A stretch of DNA of 64,000 nucleotides, from positions 19,745-83,744 of the forward strand of contig DHQO01000025.1 in NCBI GenBank assembly GCA_002408125.1. Direction: 5' to 3'. This stretch comes from Hyphomonadaceae bacterium UBA5336. Its GTDB lineage: Bacteria > Pseudomonadota > Alphaproteobacteria > Caulobacterales > Hyphomonadaceae. The notes under the pieces were generated by a model. It made no database searches. It was not told where the DNA came from and saw nothing but the letters and a program-made list of their open reading frames with translations. The translations under genes and the position numbers were made by a program. Below are positions 46,219 through 54,225 of this stretch, piece by piece (within the stretch, counting starts at the first letter, position 1; the number at the start of each line of letters is the position of its first letter).

Positions 46219-47744
46219 GTCTGGCTCCCTTTCTGGCGGTATTGGCGGTCGGCCGTCTCGGCGGGCTCCGGAAAATCGCTGCGATAATGCCCGCCGCGGC
46301 TTTCCTCGCGATTATAGGCACTGGAAACGATCAGTTCGGCGCAGACAAGCTCATTGGCCGGACCGGTGGATTCGGCGAAGGCGAGGATCTGGTCGGTCAG
46401 GTCGCAGAGCCCCTTCGAGGTGCGCACCACGCCGCACTCGGCCTGCATGCCCCGGCGCAGGGCCTGCAATGCGTCGTCATCGAGCGCCGGCGGGACAATT
46501 CCCGCGCTCGCGCCGGCAGAGCCGAGCTCGCCCTCGCGCAGGCGCTGGGCGATGCGCTGGGCGAAGACGACGGCCTCCAGGAGGGAGTTGGAGGCCAGCC
46601 GGTTGGCGCCATGGGCACCGGTCGAGGCGCACTCTCCGCAGACCGACAGGCCATTGAGGCTGCTCGCGCCCCAAAAGTCAGCGACGATGCCGCCCATATG
46701 ATAGTGCGCGGCGGGGGCCACGGGGATGGGCACCTCGCGCGGATCGAAGCCGGCACGCCGGCAGGCGGCGAACACGGTAGGAAACTCGTCGGGAAAATGC
46801 GCGCCGACCGCCTCGCGCGTGTCGAGGAAAGCCCCGCGCCCGGCCATGCGTTCGCGGTGGATCGCGCGGGCCACCTCGTCGCGCGGGGCAAGCTCGGCCT
46901 TTTCGTGGTAGCGCGCCATGAAGGCCGACCTGTCTGCGTTGCGCAGGATCGCGCCTTCCCCGCGCAGGGCTTCTGTGGCGAGCGGGGCTGGATCGAAGCC
47001 GACATCCATGGCGGTGGGGTGGAACTGGACGAATTCGAGATCCGCGAGCAACGCCCCGGCGCTATAGGCCATGGCGAGCGCATCGCCGTGCGCGCTGGGC
47101 GGATTGGTAGTGACCTCGAAGAGGCCGCCTGTTCCGCCCGTGCACAGCACGGTTTCGCGGGCGGTCAGTGTGCCGGTTTTCCCGTCCCGGTCCTGCGTCA
47201 CGATCCCGGCAATACGTCCGGAATCGTCCTGCAGCAGGGACACGGCCTTTGCGCCTTCGATGATGCGGATATGCGAGTTGGCCGTCACGGCGGCGACGAG
47301 TGCGTCCATGATGGCGCGCCCGGCAAGGTCGCCGGCCACACGGGCAACGCGCGGGAAGGAGTGAGCCGCCTCCAGTGAGAGGCTGAGCGCGCCATCCGGG
47401 ATGCGATCGAAAGGCACGCCGAGTTCGAGAAGATCGCGCACGCGCGAGGGGCCTTCCTCGGCGATGAGGCGTGCAACCACCGGATCGACCAGGCCTGCAC
47501 CGGCGGCCACTGTGTCGGCGGCGTGGGCCTCGGGGCTGTCTTCCGGCGAGAGCGCGGCGGCGAGCCCGCCCTGCGCCCAGGCCGAGGACGCGGCCTGGCC
47601 GAGCGGGGCAGGGGTGAGCACCGTGCAGTTTCGAGGGGCGAGCTTGAGCGCCAGGAACAGGCCGGCCAAGCCTGCGCCTATGATCAGAACATCGCTGGCA
47701 TCGCCGCGGCTGGCCACGGGCTCGGAACGCACTGTTTCAGTCAT
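46215..47744 (-). CDS. nadB: L-aspartate oxidase
   Basis: 509 residues. FAD-binding VLIIGAGLAGLFLAL, SSAWAQGGLAAAL, and the C-terminal CGECASTGAHGANRLASNSLLE with the RLASNS flavin contact mark NadB; AAHYHMGGIVADFWG contains conserved active-site residues. It oxidises aspartate to iminoaspartate, the substrate of NadA. The ATG overlaps the stop of the upstream exported protein (TGATG), with CCTCC-complementary GGAG in that overlap, so its translation is coupled to a gene unrelated to NAD synthesis. Confidence 0.97.
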   Translation of the reverse strand: MTETVRSEPVASRGDASDVLIIGAGLAGLFLALKLAPRNCTVLTPAPLGQAASSAWAQGGLAAALSPEDSPEAHAADTVAAGAGLVDPVVARLIAEEGPSRVRDLLELGVPFDRIPDGALSLSLEAAHSFPRVARVAGDLAGRAIMDALVAAVTANSHIRIIEGAKAVSLLQDDSGRIAGIVTQDRDGKTGTLTARETVLCTGGTGGLFEVTTNPPSAHGDALAMAYSAGALLADLEFVQFHPTAMDVGFDPAPLATEALRGEGAILRNADRSAFMARYHEKAELAPRDEVARAIHRERMAGRGAFLDTREAVGAHFPDEFPTVFAACRRAGFDPREVPIPVAPAAHYHMGGIVADFWGASSLNGLSVCGECASTGAHGANRLASNSLLEAVVFAQRIAQRLREGELGSAGASAGIVPPALDDDALQALRRGMQAECGVVRTSKGLCDLTDQILAFAESTGPANELVCAELIVSSAYNREESRGGHYRSDFPEPAETADRQYRQKGSQT

Positions 47745-48187
47745 CAGGAGGTCGCGCCGCCCCGCGCACGCCAGAACTCGACGAGATCGGCATAGTTGAG
47801 GTCATACCAGGTACCGGACATGCGCCCGGTGCCGCTTGGCTGGACCGTGAAATTATCCGGCAGATAGCCGTCGATCCCGCGCCCTTCGGTCAGCGAAGCA
47901 AGCACTTCAGAGCGGATCAGCAGATAGTCGCCCTCGAACTGGATCTCGCAGGCCTGCTGCATCTGTATCCCTTCCGGGAGAGCCCCACCGCAGGTTTCCG
48001 AGCTGACGAACTCGCAGGCGCGCTCGCCCGTGCCGGGGTCTTCAATGCCGATTGTCATATAGCCGGTGATGGTGCAGCCCTTGTTGACGATGTCGGTGCG
48101 GAATTCCCAGGCGCCGGCCGGATCCTCGGCAGTCGCCGGCAGGGCGACCAGCGCAAAGGCCATGGCAAGGGCGCCCGGTTTCAGCAT
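47744..48187 (-). CDS. Exported four-cysteine protein, third of three paralogues in the nad operon
   Basis: 147 residues from ATG 48187 with a signal peptide ending near LPATAEDPAGAW. It shares with the two upstream genes the frame W-F, C-x-x-x-G, ACEF, ETC, QQAC, IRSE and LPDNF, with a final GRMSGTW stretch; spacing is looser than between the other two. Four conserved cysteines suggest two disulfides in the periplasm. I know no family for it. It overlaps both the upstream paralogue and nadB as TGATG. Confidence 0.72.
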   Translation of the reverse strand: MLKPGALAMAFALVALPATAEDPAGAWEFRTDIVNKGCTITGYMTIGIEDPGTGERACEFVSSETCGGALPEGIQMQQACEIQFEGDYLLIRSEVLASLTEGRGIDGYLPDNFTVQPSGTGRMSGTWYDLNYADLVEFWRARGGATS

Positions 48188-48636
48188 CAGGAAATGCCTT
48201 CGGCCTGGCGAGTGAACTCGCTGGCATGGGTGCCGTGCGAGATCAGCGAACCGGTCATCCGGTCGCCGCTCTGGATCTTGAGGATGAAATTGTCCGGCCA
48301 GTAGGAGGCGGTCTCCGGGCCGGTGATGAATTCCTCGATCTGTGAGCGGATCACCAGACGGTCGCCGGTGCGGTGTGCCACACAGCTCTGGCGCACGACC
48401 CATTCAACCGACGGGCAGAACTGGCGTGCGGTCAGCTCGCAGGAATAAGTGTTGTCTTCCTCGGTGGGCATCAGGGTCGCCACACCGCCGAATTCGCACG
48501 CGTCATGGGTGTAGCTCTTGAAGGCCCAGTTGCCGGAAATGTCCGGTTCGCTCGAGACCTGCGCTCCGAGATCGGCCGAGGCCATCGGCGCAGCGGCGAT
48601 CAGAGCGGCCGCCAGGAGTGCGCGGCGCCATGTCAT
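48187..48636 (-). CDS. Exported four-cysteine protein, second of three paralogues in the nad operon
   Basis: 149 residues with a signal peptide (MTWRRALLAAALIAAAPMASA). The mature part has WAFKSY, ACEFGG, YSCELTARQFC, VVRQSCVAHRTGD, IRSQIEEF, YWPDNFIL and RMTGSLIS. It aligns with the upstream paralogue over its whole length, including four cysteines, the QSC and SQI pairs and PDNF. The function is unknown. Its start overlaps the first paralogue's stop (ATGA). Confidence 0.75.
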   Translation of the reverse strand: MTWRRALLAAALIAAAPMASADLGAQVSSEPDISGNWAFKSYTHDACEFGGVATLMPTEEDNTYSCELTARQFCPSVEWVVRQSCVAHRTGDRLVIRSQIEEFITGPETASYWPDNFILKIQSGDRMTGSLISHGTHASEFTRQAEGIS

Positions 48637-49100
48637 GAGACGCCCTCATCGGAGCGGCGGAATTCCACCGGCGCATTCACCGCCGAGACCAGCGAGCCGT
48701 ACATGCGCATGGAGCTTTTCACGGTGAGGGCGAAATTGTCGGGCACATAGTTGAATTGCATGCCTTCGACCTCGCCCTTGCGCTCGAGCACCTCGGCGAT
48801 CTGCGAGCGCACCGAGACCTGATCTCCGAAGCGGCGTGCGGTGCAGGACTGGCGGACAATCGACTGGCCCCAGAGCGAGCACATCTCCAGTGCCGTCAGC
48901 TCGCAGTCATAGACACCGTCTTCCTCATCATGGCTGAGGTGCATGGTGCCTGTCATCAGGCAGGCACCATCGCGATAGGGCTGGGTCTGGAAGCTCCAGA
49001 CGCCGAGAATGTCGCTCGGGTCGTCCTCAGGGTGGTCTGCCACCGCAGAGGGTGCGTACAGGGCAATCAGAGCCGCCAGGGCCAGTCCACGAGCCAGCAT
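48633..49100 (-). CDS. Exported four-cysteine protein, first of three paralogues in the nad operon
   Basis: 155 residues from ATG 49100, chosen because AAGGAAGGG precedes it and the signal peptide MLARGLALAALIALYAPSAVA begins there. The mature part has WSFQTQ, ACLMTG, YDCELTALEMC, IVRQSCTARRFGD, VRSQIAEV, YVPDNFAL and RMYGSLVS. It is closest to the second paralogue. It starts 72 bases after nadA on the same strand and heads a chain of overlapping genes that runs into nadB. No known family is recognised. Confidence 0.75.
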   Translation of the reverse strand: MLARGLALAALIALYAPSAVADHPEDDPSDILGVWSFQTQPYRDGACLMTGTMHLSHDEEDGVYDCELTALEMCSLWGQSIVRQSCTARRFGDQVSVRSQIAEVLERKGEVEGMQFNYVPDNFALTVKSSMRMYGSLVSAVNAPVEFRRSDEGVS

Positions 49101-49172
49101 TCTCACGCCCTTCCTTTGTAGATCCTCACCCAAGCAGTGTTTCGCGCAACCCTGCCGGTTTCAAGGCAAAAT

Positions 49173-50333
49173 TCAGGCGTGCACGGCTGTGAGGTCGACC
49201 ATGTCGATGGTCTTGGGCGGCAAACCGGTCTCGAAGGCCAGCGGTGCCTTCATTTTCGGCAGGGCCAGCATGGCGTCGATTGCGGCTTTCGCGCGGACAC
49301 GCACATCTTCCTCGATCAGCACCTCATGCTTCATCTCGACCAGGCAGTCATAGATGTTTTCCAGTGTGATGCGCTTCATGTGCGGGCAGAGATTGCACGG
49401 GCGGATGAAATCCACCTCCGGGTTCTCCGCGGCCACATTGTCGCTCATCGAGCACTCGGTGAGTAGCACAACGCGGGCGGGCTGATGATCGCCGACATAA
49501 TTGGCGAGCGCGGCGGTGGAGCCGGCAAAATCGGCCGCTTCCAGCACGTCCGGCGGGCATTCTGGGTGGGCCAGGATGACCACACCCGGATGGGCCTCGC
49601 GCAGTTGCTCGACATCCTCGGCGCTGAATAGCTCGTGCACCTCGCACGCGCCCGGCCAGGTCATGATGCGGATGCCGGTCTGGGCGGCAACATTGCGCGC
49701 CAGGTACTGGTCGGGCACCAGGATCACGGTGTCGGTGTTCCATTCGGCCGCGATGGCCTCGACCACCTGCGCGGCATTCGAACTGGTGCAGGTGATGTGG
49801 CACTCGGCCTTCACATCGGCGGTGGTGTTCACATAGGTGACGACCGGATAGTCCGGATAGCGCTCCTTGATCAGGCGCACATCCTCACCCGTGATCGAGG
49901 CGGCGAGCGAACAGCCCGCTTCCATGCTGGGAATGAGGACGGTCTTTTCCGGGGCGAGAATCTTCGAGGTCTCGGCCATGAAGTGCACGCCGGCCTGGAC
50001 GATGACGCTGGCCTCGGTCTCGGCGGCTTCGCGCGCCAGCTGCAGGCTGTCACCGCGAAAATCACCGACCAGGCGGAAAATGTCCGGGGTCATGTAGTTG
50101 TGGGCCAGGATGACGGCATCCTTCTCGGCCTTGAGCGTATTGATGGCGTGCACCAGCGGGGCAACTGCCGGCCATTCCATCGGCGTGATGAAATCCTTCA
50201 CGAGCGGATAAAGTCCGTCCGTGGCGGCTTTGACCTCTGCGGTATAGGCCAGTCCGCGCGCTTCGGCGGCCCTTTCAGCGCGCTTGGGCGTTGGCGTCGG
50301 GCAACCGGGGCCACGATCAATCAGTCTCGCCAT
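49173..50333 (-). CDS. nadA: Quinolinate synthase
   Basis: 386 residues from ATG 50333, which is preceded by AAGGAGG at the right distance; a GTG upstream overlaps that ribosome site. VILAHNYMTPDIFRLVGDFRGDS, FMAETSKIL, YVNTTADVKAE and CTSSNA are conserved, and the three cluster cysteines are in EAGCSLA, GACEVH and CNLCPHMKR. NadA condenses iminoaspartate with dihydroxyacetone phosphate. It begins the NAD operon and has two palindromic sites upstream, so it is probably repressed when NAD precursors suffice. Confidence 0.97.
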   Translation of the reverse strand: MARLIDRGPGCPTPTPKRAERAAEARGLAYTAEVKAATDGLYPLVKDFITPMEWPAVAPLVHAINTLKAEKDAVILAHNYMTPDIFRLVGDFRGDSLQLAREAAETEASVIVQAGVHFMAETSKILAPEKTVLIPSMEAGCSLAASITGEDVRLIKERYPDYPVVTYVNTTADVKAECHITCTSSNAAQVVEAIAAEWNTDTVILVPDQYLARNVAAQTGIRIMTWPGACEVHELFSAEDVEQLREAHPGVVILAHPECPPDVLEAADFAGSTAALANYVGDHQPARVVLLTECSMSDNVAAENPEVDFIRPCNLCPHMKRITLENIYDCLVEMKHEVLIEEDVRVRAKAAIDAMLALPKMKAPLAFETGLPPKTIDMVDLTAVHA

Positions 50334-50364
50334 CTCTACCTCCTTCACCCACTCAGCGGGCTTT

Positions 50365-50379
50365 TGCTCAATATGAGCA
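50365..50379. promoter_or_regulatory. Palindromic operator upstream of nadA, site 1
   Basis: TGCTCA-ATA-TGAGCA is a perfect 6-3-6 palindrome just downstream of a predicted -10 element on the minus strand. A second, inverted copy with shared flanks lies at 50469-50483. The position suits a repressor. The form resembles what I recall of the alphaproteobacterial NadQ operator, but that is memory, not a search. Confidence 0.6.
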
Positions 50380-50380
50380 T

Positions 50381-50409
50381 AATATGGTTATGCACAAGTG
50401 CCGTTTCAA
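50381..50409 (-). promoter_or_regulatory. Predicted nadA promoter
   Basis: Read on the minus strand: TTGAAA as -35 (50409-50404), 17 bases, then CATATT as -10 (50386-50381). The palindrome begins one base after the -10, so a bound repressor would cover the transcription start. Confidence 0.45.
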
Positions 50410-50468
50410 GTCGGTTGACGATCAACGGGGGTGAGCCAAGTCCAGACTTTCTGCCGGACAGCCCCTTA

Positions 50469-50483
50469 TGCGCAATCTGAGCA
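50469..50483. promoter_or_regulatory. Palindromic operator upstream of nadA, site 2
   Basis: TGCGCA-ATC-TGAGCA differs from a perfect palindrome at one position. Read on the other strand its surroundings (GGGCTTTTGCTCA) are identical to the flank of site 1, so the two sites are inverted copies about 104 bases apart, suggesting cooperative or looped binding. The rest of 50349-50543 has no gene. Confidence 0.5.
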
Positions 50484-50543
50484 AAAGCCCAATAGCGCGC
50501 CGATTCGTTTTTCACAAGTGAAAACTGTGACGGTTTGATTACA

Positions 50544-50999
50544 TCAATCGTCGCAGGGGCGGGAGCGGATCAGCTCGATACCGGCGCGCGCCAGGGCATC
50601 GGCGCGTTCATTGCCCGGGTCGCCGGCATGGCCCTTCACCCAGATCCACTCGATATCATGGGGTTTCACGGCTTCATCCAGCGCCTGCCAGAGGTCCTTG
50701 TTCTTGACCGGCTTTTTCGCGGCGGTCTTCCAGCCATTGCGTTTCCAGCCATGGATCCACCTGGTCAGCCCGTCCTTGAGATAGGTGCTGTCGGTGTGCA
50801 GGCGCACCTTGGACGGGCCCTTCAGGGCTTTCAGCGCCTCGATGGCGGCCATCATTTCCATGCGGTTATTGGTGGTTTCCGCCTCGCCGCCCTTCAGCTC
50901 TTTTTGGTGATGTCCACTGATGAGAAGCGCGCCCCAGCCGCCCGGCCCGGGATTTCCCGAACAGGCGCCATCGGTCCAGATCTCGATCAGTTTCGCCAT
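50544..50999 (-). CDS. rnhA: Ribonuclease HI
   Basis: 151 residues. The catalytic acids appear in IEIWTDGACSGNPGPGGWG, TNNRMEMMAAIEAL, LHTDSTYL and HAGDPGNERADALA, matching D10/E48/D70/D134 of the E. coli enzyme. It degrades the RNA strand of RNA-DNA hybrids. It lies downstream of thrB and a membrane protein gene on the same strand, near the thrB-rnhA order common in alphaproteobacteria. Confidence 0.97.
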   Translation of the reverse strand: MAKLIEIWTDGACSGNPGPGGWGALLISGHHQKELKGGEAETTNNRMEMMAAIEALKALKGPSKVRLHTDSTYLKDGLTRWIHGWKRNGWKTAAKKPVKNKDLWQALDEAVKPHDIEWIWVKGHAGDPGNERADALARAGIELIRSRPCDD

Positions 51000-51067
51000 G
51001 GGGGCTCCTTTCCTGGCAAGGGCAGAGAGCTAGAGAGCCTTGCCGGCAAGGGCAAGGGGATCAGGGC

Positions 51068-51715
51068 TCAGAACTCGGCCGCCGGATCGGTCATCATCAG
51101 TTGCTTGGCCGGTTTCACGATGAGCAGGAACAGCCCGCCCACGCCGATGCCGGACGCTCCGCCAATCATCCCGCCGCCAAGCGCGGCACCAAGCAAGGCA
51201 AGGCTGAGCGAAGTCTCGCTGGAGCCCTCACCCATGGTATCGAAATTGGTCTGGCTGATAAAATAGCCGGCAAGCAGGCTCGGCAGGATGACAAGTAGGG
51301 CTCCCCAGATTGCGCCCCAACGGAAATAGGGGCCGGGCCGCGAGATCCGCCGCTTGGGAAACCGTCCGAGCGAAAAGCGCAAGACCAGCGTCGTCACCGG
51401 AATTGTGATCCAGAAGAAATACCAGTTGAACAGCGCGGCAAAGAAAGCCCCGGCCATGCCCATGAGAAATGGCGAGTCGTTGCCGAAGCCGTTCTCGAAC
51501 AGGCTGCCATTGGCGTCGGTCAGGACATTGCCGACCAGGCTCACGAATACCCCGATCACAAGAGCGCACAGGGCTACGAGCAGGACGGCGGCCAGAGCCC
51601 CCAGAACGGATGCCAACCAGAGCCGTTTCACCTTGCCGGGATGCGGCGAGCGATAGTCCGAATGCGCCTCTGCCGCCGGGCTTGTCTGCACTTCAGAATG
51701 GGCCGTATCGGTCAT
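51068..51715 (-). CDS. Multi-pass membrane protein of unknown function
   Basis: 215 residues from ATG 51715. After a polar, alanine-rich N-terminus (1-28) there are four or five membrane segments: about 30-62, 78-112, 132-150 and 172-200, the last glycine-rich (LLGAALGGGMIGGASGIGVGG). No family is recognised. It lies between thrB and rnhA on the same strand, probably cotranscribed. Confidence 0.68.
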   Translation of the reverse strand: MTDTAHSEVQTSPAAEAHSDYRSPHPGKVKRLWLASVLGALAAVLLVALCALVIGVFVSLVGNVLTDANGSLFENGFGNDSPFLMGMAGAFFAALFNWYFFWITIPVTTLVLRFSLGRFPKRRISRPGPYFRWGAIWGALLVILPSLLAGYFISQTNFDTMGEGSSETSLSLALLGAALGGGMIGGASGIGVGGLFLLIVKPAKQLMMTDPAAEF

Positions 51716-51735
51716 GTCTATCCCTCTGCATGGGA

Positions 51736-52716
51736 TCAGGCTCCGTAGTCGGCCGGCCCGTTTGCCTGGCGATGAAAGCGCAGCCTCTGGGCGTATTCCA
51801 GAGGATTCTTGGGCTTTACGAGGGCATCGGCCGGCGTGTCGCTCCAGTCCACGAGACGCGTGAGGAAGAAACGCATGGCGGCAGTCCGGCATAAAAGGGG
51901 CAAGGCTTCACGCTCGGCCTTGCTGAGCGGGCGCACCGCGTCATAGCCCGATACCAGCGCCGCGCCGTGGCTGTAGGAGAATTGCAGCCCGCTGGTGCGC
52001 CCGATGTCGTCGAACCCCCAGGCATTCAGGCAGATCGCCAGATCATAGGCCAGCGCGTCGGTGCAGGCGAAATAGAAGTCGATGATCCCGGAAAAGCGCT
52101 CCTCCAGGAAGAACGCATTGTCGGGAAAGAGATCGGCATGGATCGTCCCGCGCGGCAGGTGCGCCGACAGGGTACGCGCGCCGGCAATGTCCTCAAGGTC
52201 CGCCTCGATCTCGGCCGCCAGCCCGGCTTCCAGCGCATCGGCGCTTGCCGCGCGGCCTTCCCACAGGCCGGCAAAGCTCGCCGGACCCAGGCTGTTGGGC
52301 CGGGTCATGGAGAAATCCTCCAGCGCCAGGTGCATTTCCGCCAGACCGGCGCCGATCTCGCGGCACTGGGTCCGGCTCGGCTGGCGGGGGCTGAGCCCGT
52401 CGAGGAAGCTGACAATCACCGCCGGACGGCCGCACAGCTCGCGCAGGGCAAGCCTGTCGCGGGCAGGAATGGGGCGCGGGCAGGGGAACCCGCGTGCCGC
52501 AAGATGTTGCTTCAGCGAAACGAAATAGGGCAGGTCGGCCGCATCTACACGCTTCTCGAACAGGGTCAGGATGAACCGGCCCTGATCCGTTTCCAGATAA
52601 TAGTTCGAGTTTTCAACGCCTTCGGCGATACCCTTGAAGCTTCGCGGCATGCCGATTTCATACTCGGCGAGAAAGGCCTCAAGGGCGGCGCTGTCGACTT
52701 GTGTATAAACTGCCAT
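51736..52716 (-). CDS. thrB: Homoserine kinase, APH-fold (ThrB proteobacterial type)
   Basis: 326 residues. The APH-like fold reads GIAEGVENSNYYLETDQGRFILTLFEKR at the start (cited as GIAEGVENSNYYL), the catalytic loop IHADLFPDNAFF and IIDFYFACTDALAYDLAI for the metal-binding acid. The N-terminal MAVYTQV is typical of this type, which is unrelated to GHMP homoserine kinase. It phosphorylates homoserine for threonine synthesis. Confidence 0.93.
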   Translation of the reverse strand: MAVYTQVDSAALEAFLAEYEIGMPRSFKGIAEGVENSNYYLETDQGRFILTLFEKRVDAADLPYFVSLKQHLAARGFPCPRPIPARDRLALRELCGRPAVIVSFLDGLSPRQPSRTQCREIGAGLAEMHLALEDFSMTRPNSLGPASFAGLWEGRAASADALEAGLAAEIEADLEDIAGARTLSAHLPRGTIHADLFPDNAFFLEERFSGIIDFYFACTDALAYDLAICLNAWGFDDIGRTSGLQFSYSHGAALVSGYDAVRPLSKAEREALPLLCRTAAMRFFLTRLVDWSDTPADALVKPKNPLEYAQRLRFHRQANGPADYGA

Positions 52717-52725
52717 ACCGACCTT

Positions 52726-54225
52726 CTAGGCCCGATTGGCAACCATGTCTCGTACCAGCGTCCGGCCGGCGAGCAGATAGTGCAGCGCTGCCCAGGCATA
52801 AAGGCAGCAGAAGGCAATGATTGACCATCTCAGCCCCTCGCTGTTTGCCGAATCGCAGGCGGCAGCTTCCGCGTCGGCGAGCAGTTCGGTTGCCTTGCAC
52901 GCCTCCAGCGTCAGGCCGAGATCGGCCCCGGACAGGAACATGGATTTCAGCAGTGTGGACAGCATGCCGATCAGGGGCGGGCCGAGGCCGTATCCCAGGA
53001 GGTTTACGATGAACAGAGTGATGGCGACGGCGGTTGCCCGCATCCGGCTGTCGACCACGCCGCCGACCACCGCATACATCGGACCGAGATAGAAGTAATG
53101 CAGCGTGGCTGCCGCCATCAGCGGGGGCAGGGCGAGCCAGAGCGAGTCGGCCAGGTATCCCATGGCATAGAGCGGCACCGACAAGGCCATGCCGAGCGCC
53201 GGCAGCCAGGAGAGCGCGCGTGGATGCCGCCTGGCGAACCTGTCGGCCAGGAAGCCCGACGAGAACACGCCGAGCGCGGCCATCAGGCCGATGATCACGC
53301 CGAACAGCAGCGCGGCGGTCTGCAGGGAGACCCCATGGCTGCGCACGAGGAAAGAGGTGGTGAACTGCGCAACACCATAGCCGACAAAGGAGGCCACCGT
53401 CGCACCGACAACGATGTGCCAGAAGGTCGGCTTTTCGCTGAGCGTGTGGAACACCTGGCGCATGTTCGCGCGCTCTTTCTGCTGCAGCGCGGCCGGGTCG
53501 GTGTGGCCGCGGGGCGGCTCCTGCACGGTCATCTTCACGAGTATGGCGATCAGGATGCCCGGCAGGCCGACCAGCACGAAGGCCACGCGCCAGCCTTCGA
53601 TCTCATGCCAGTCCGCGAGGCCAAGTGCCCAGTTCCAGCCCCAGCTTTCGAACATGGCGGCAAGGGACGGCCCGTCCAGCGCGCCCACGATGAAGCCGGC
53701 GAACACAGCAGCGAACATCCCGCCAAGCGGCACGCCGAGGGCATAGATCGACACTGCCGTCGCCCGGCTCGACGGCTTGAAATAGTCCGCGATGAGGGAC
53801 TGGGCCGGAGGGGTGCACCCGGCCTCGCCCACACTCACTCCGATGCGGAAGAGGAACAGGACCAGGAAGGAGGTCGCGATCCCGCACAGGGCGGTCATCA
53901 GGCTCCAGACGAACACGGAAATGGCGATGATCCACACCCGGTGATGGCGCTCGGCCAGCCGCGCGATGGGAATGCCAAGAAAGGTGTAGAGCACTGCGAA
54001 GGCGGGCCCGCCAAGCAGACCCATCTGCCAGTCCTCGACCTGGAAACTGTGCTTGATCGGTTCGGTCAGGATATTGATGATCGAGCGGTCGATGAAGTTG
54101 AAGATATAGACGATCAGCAGCGATCCGAGCACGAAGGCGCGGTAGCCCTTCGTGCCATAGCCTTCGCTGGCGGGGGCGGCGGCGATTTCCGGTGTGCCCG
54201 GATTGGTCGTTGTCACCTCGCTCAT
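52726..54225 (-). CDS. MFS transporter, second of a tandem pair
   Basis: 499 residues with about twelve membrane segments. LIVYIFNFIDRSIINILTEP and GLLGGPAFAVLYTFLGIPIA in the first helices, RIGVSVGEAGCTPPAQSLIADYF in helix 5, and a polar loop before the last helix with two cysteines (LEACKATELL, AAACDSANSEGLRWS) are seen. It belongs to the spinster-like/ACS-type MFS proteins frequent in sphingomonads and Caulobacterales. The substrate is unknown. Its ATG overlaps the stop of the upstream paralogue. Confidence 0.87.
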   Translation of the reverse strand: MSEVTTTNPGTPEIAAAPASEGYGTKGYRAFVLGSLLIVYIFNFIDRSIINILTEPIKHSFQVEDWQMGLLGGPAFAVLYTFLGIPIARLAERHHRVWIIAISVFVWSLMTALCGIATSFLVLFLFRIGVSVGEAGCTPPAQSLIADYFKPSSRATAVSIYALGVPLGGMFAAVFAGFIVGALDGPSLAAMFESWGWNWALGLADWHEIEGWRVAFVLVGLPGILIAILVKMTVQEPPRGHTDPAALQQKERANMRQVFHTLSEKPTFWHIVVGATVASFVGYGVAQFTTSFLVRSHGVSLQTAALLFGVIIGLMAALGVFSSGFLADRFARRHPRALSWLPALGMALSVPLYAMGYLADSLWLALPPLMAAATLHYFYLGPMYAVVGGVVDSRMRATAVAITLFIVNLLGYGLGPPLIGMLSTLLKSMFLSGADLGLTLEACKATELLADAEAAACDSANSEGLRWSIIAFCCLYAWAALHYLLAGRTLVRDMVANRA

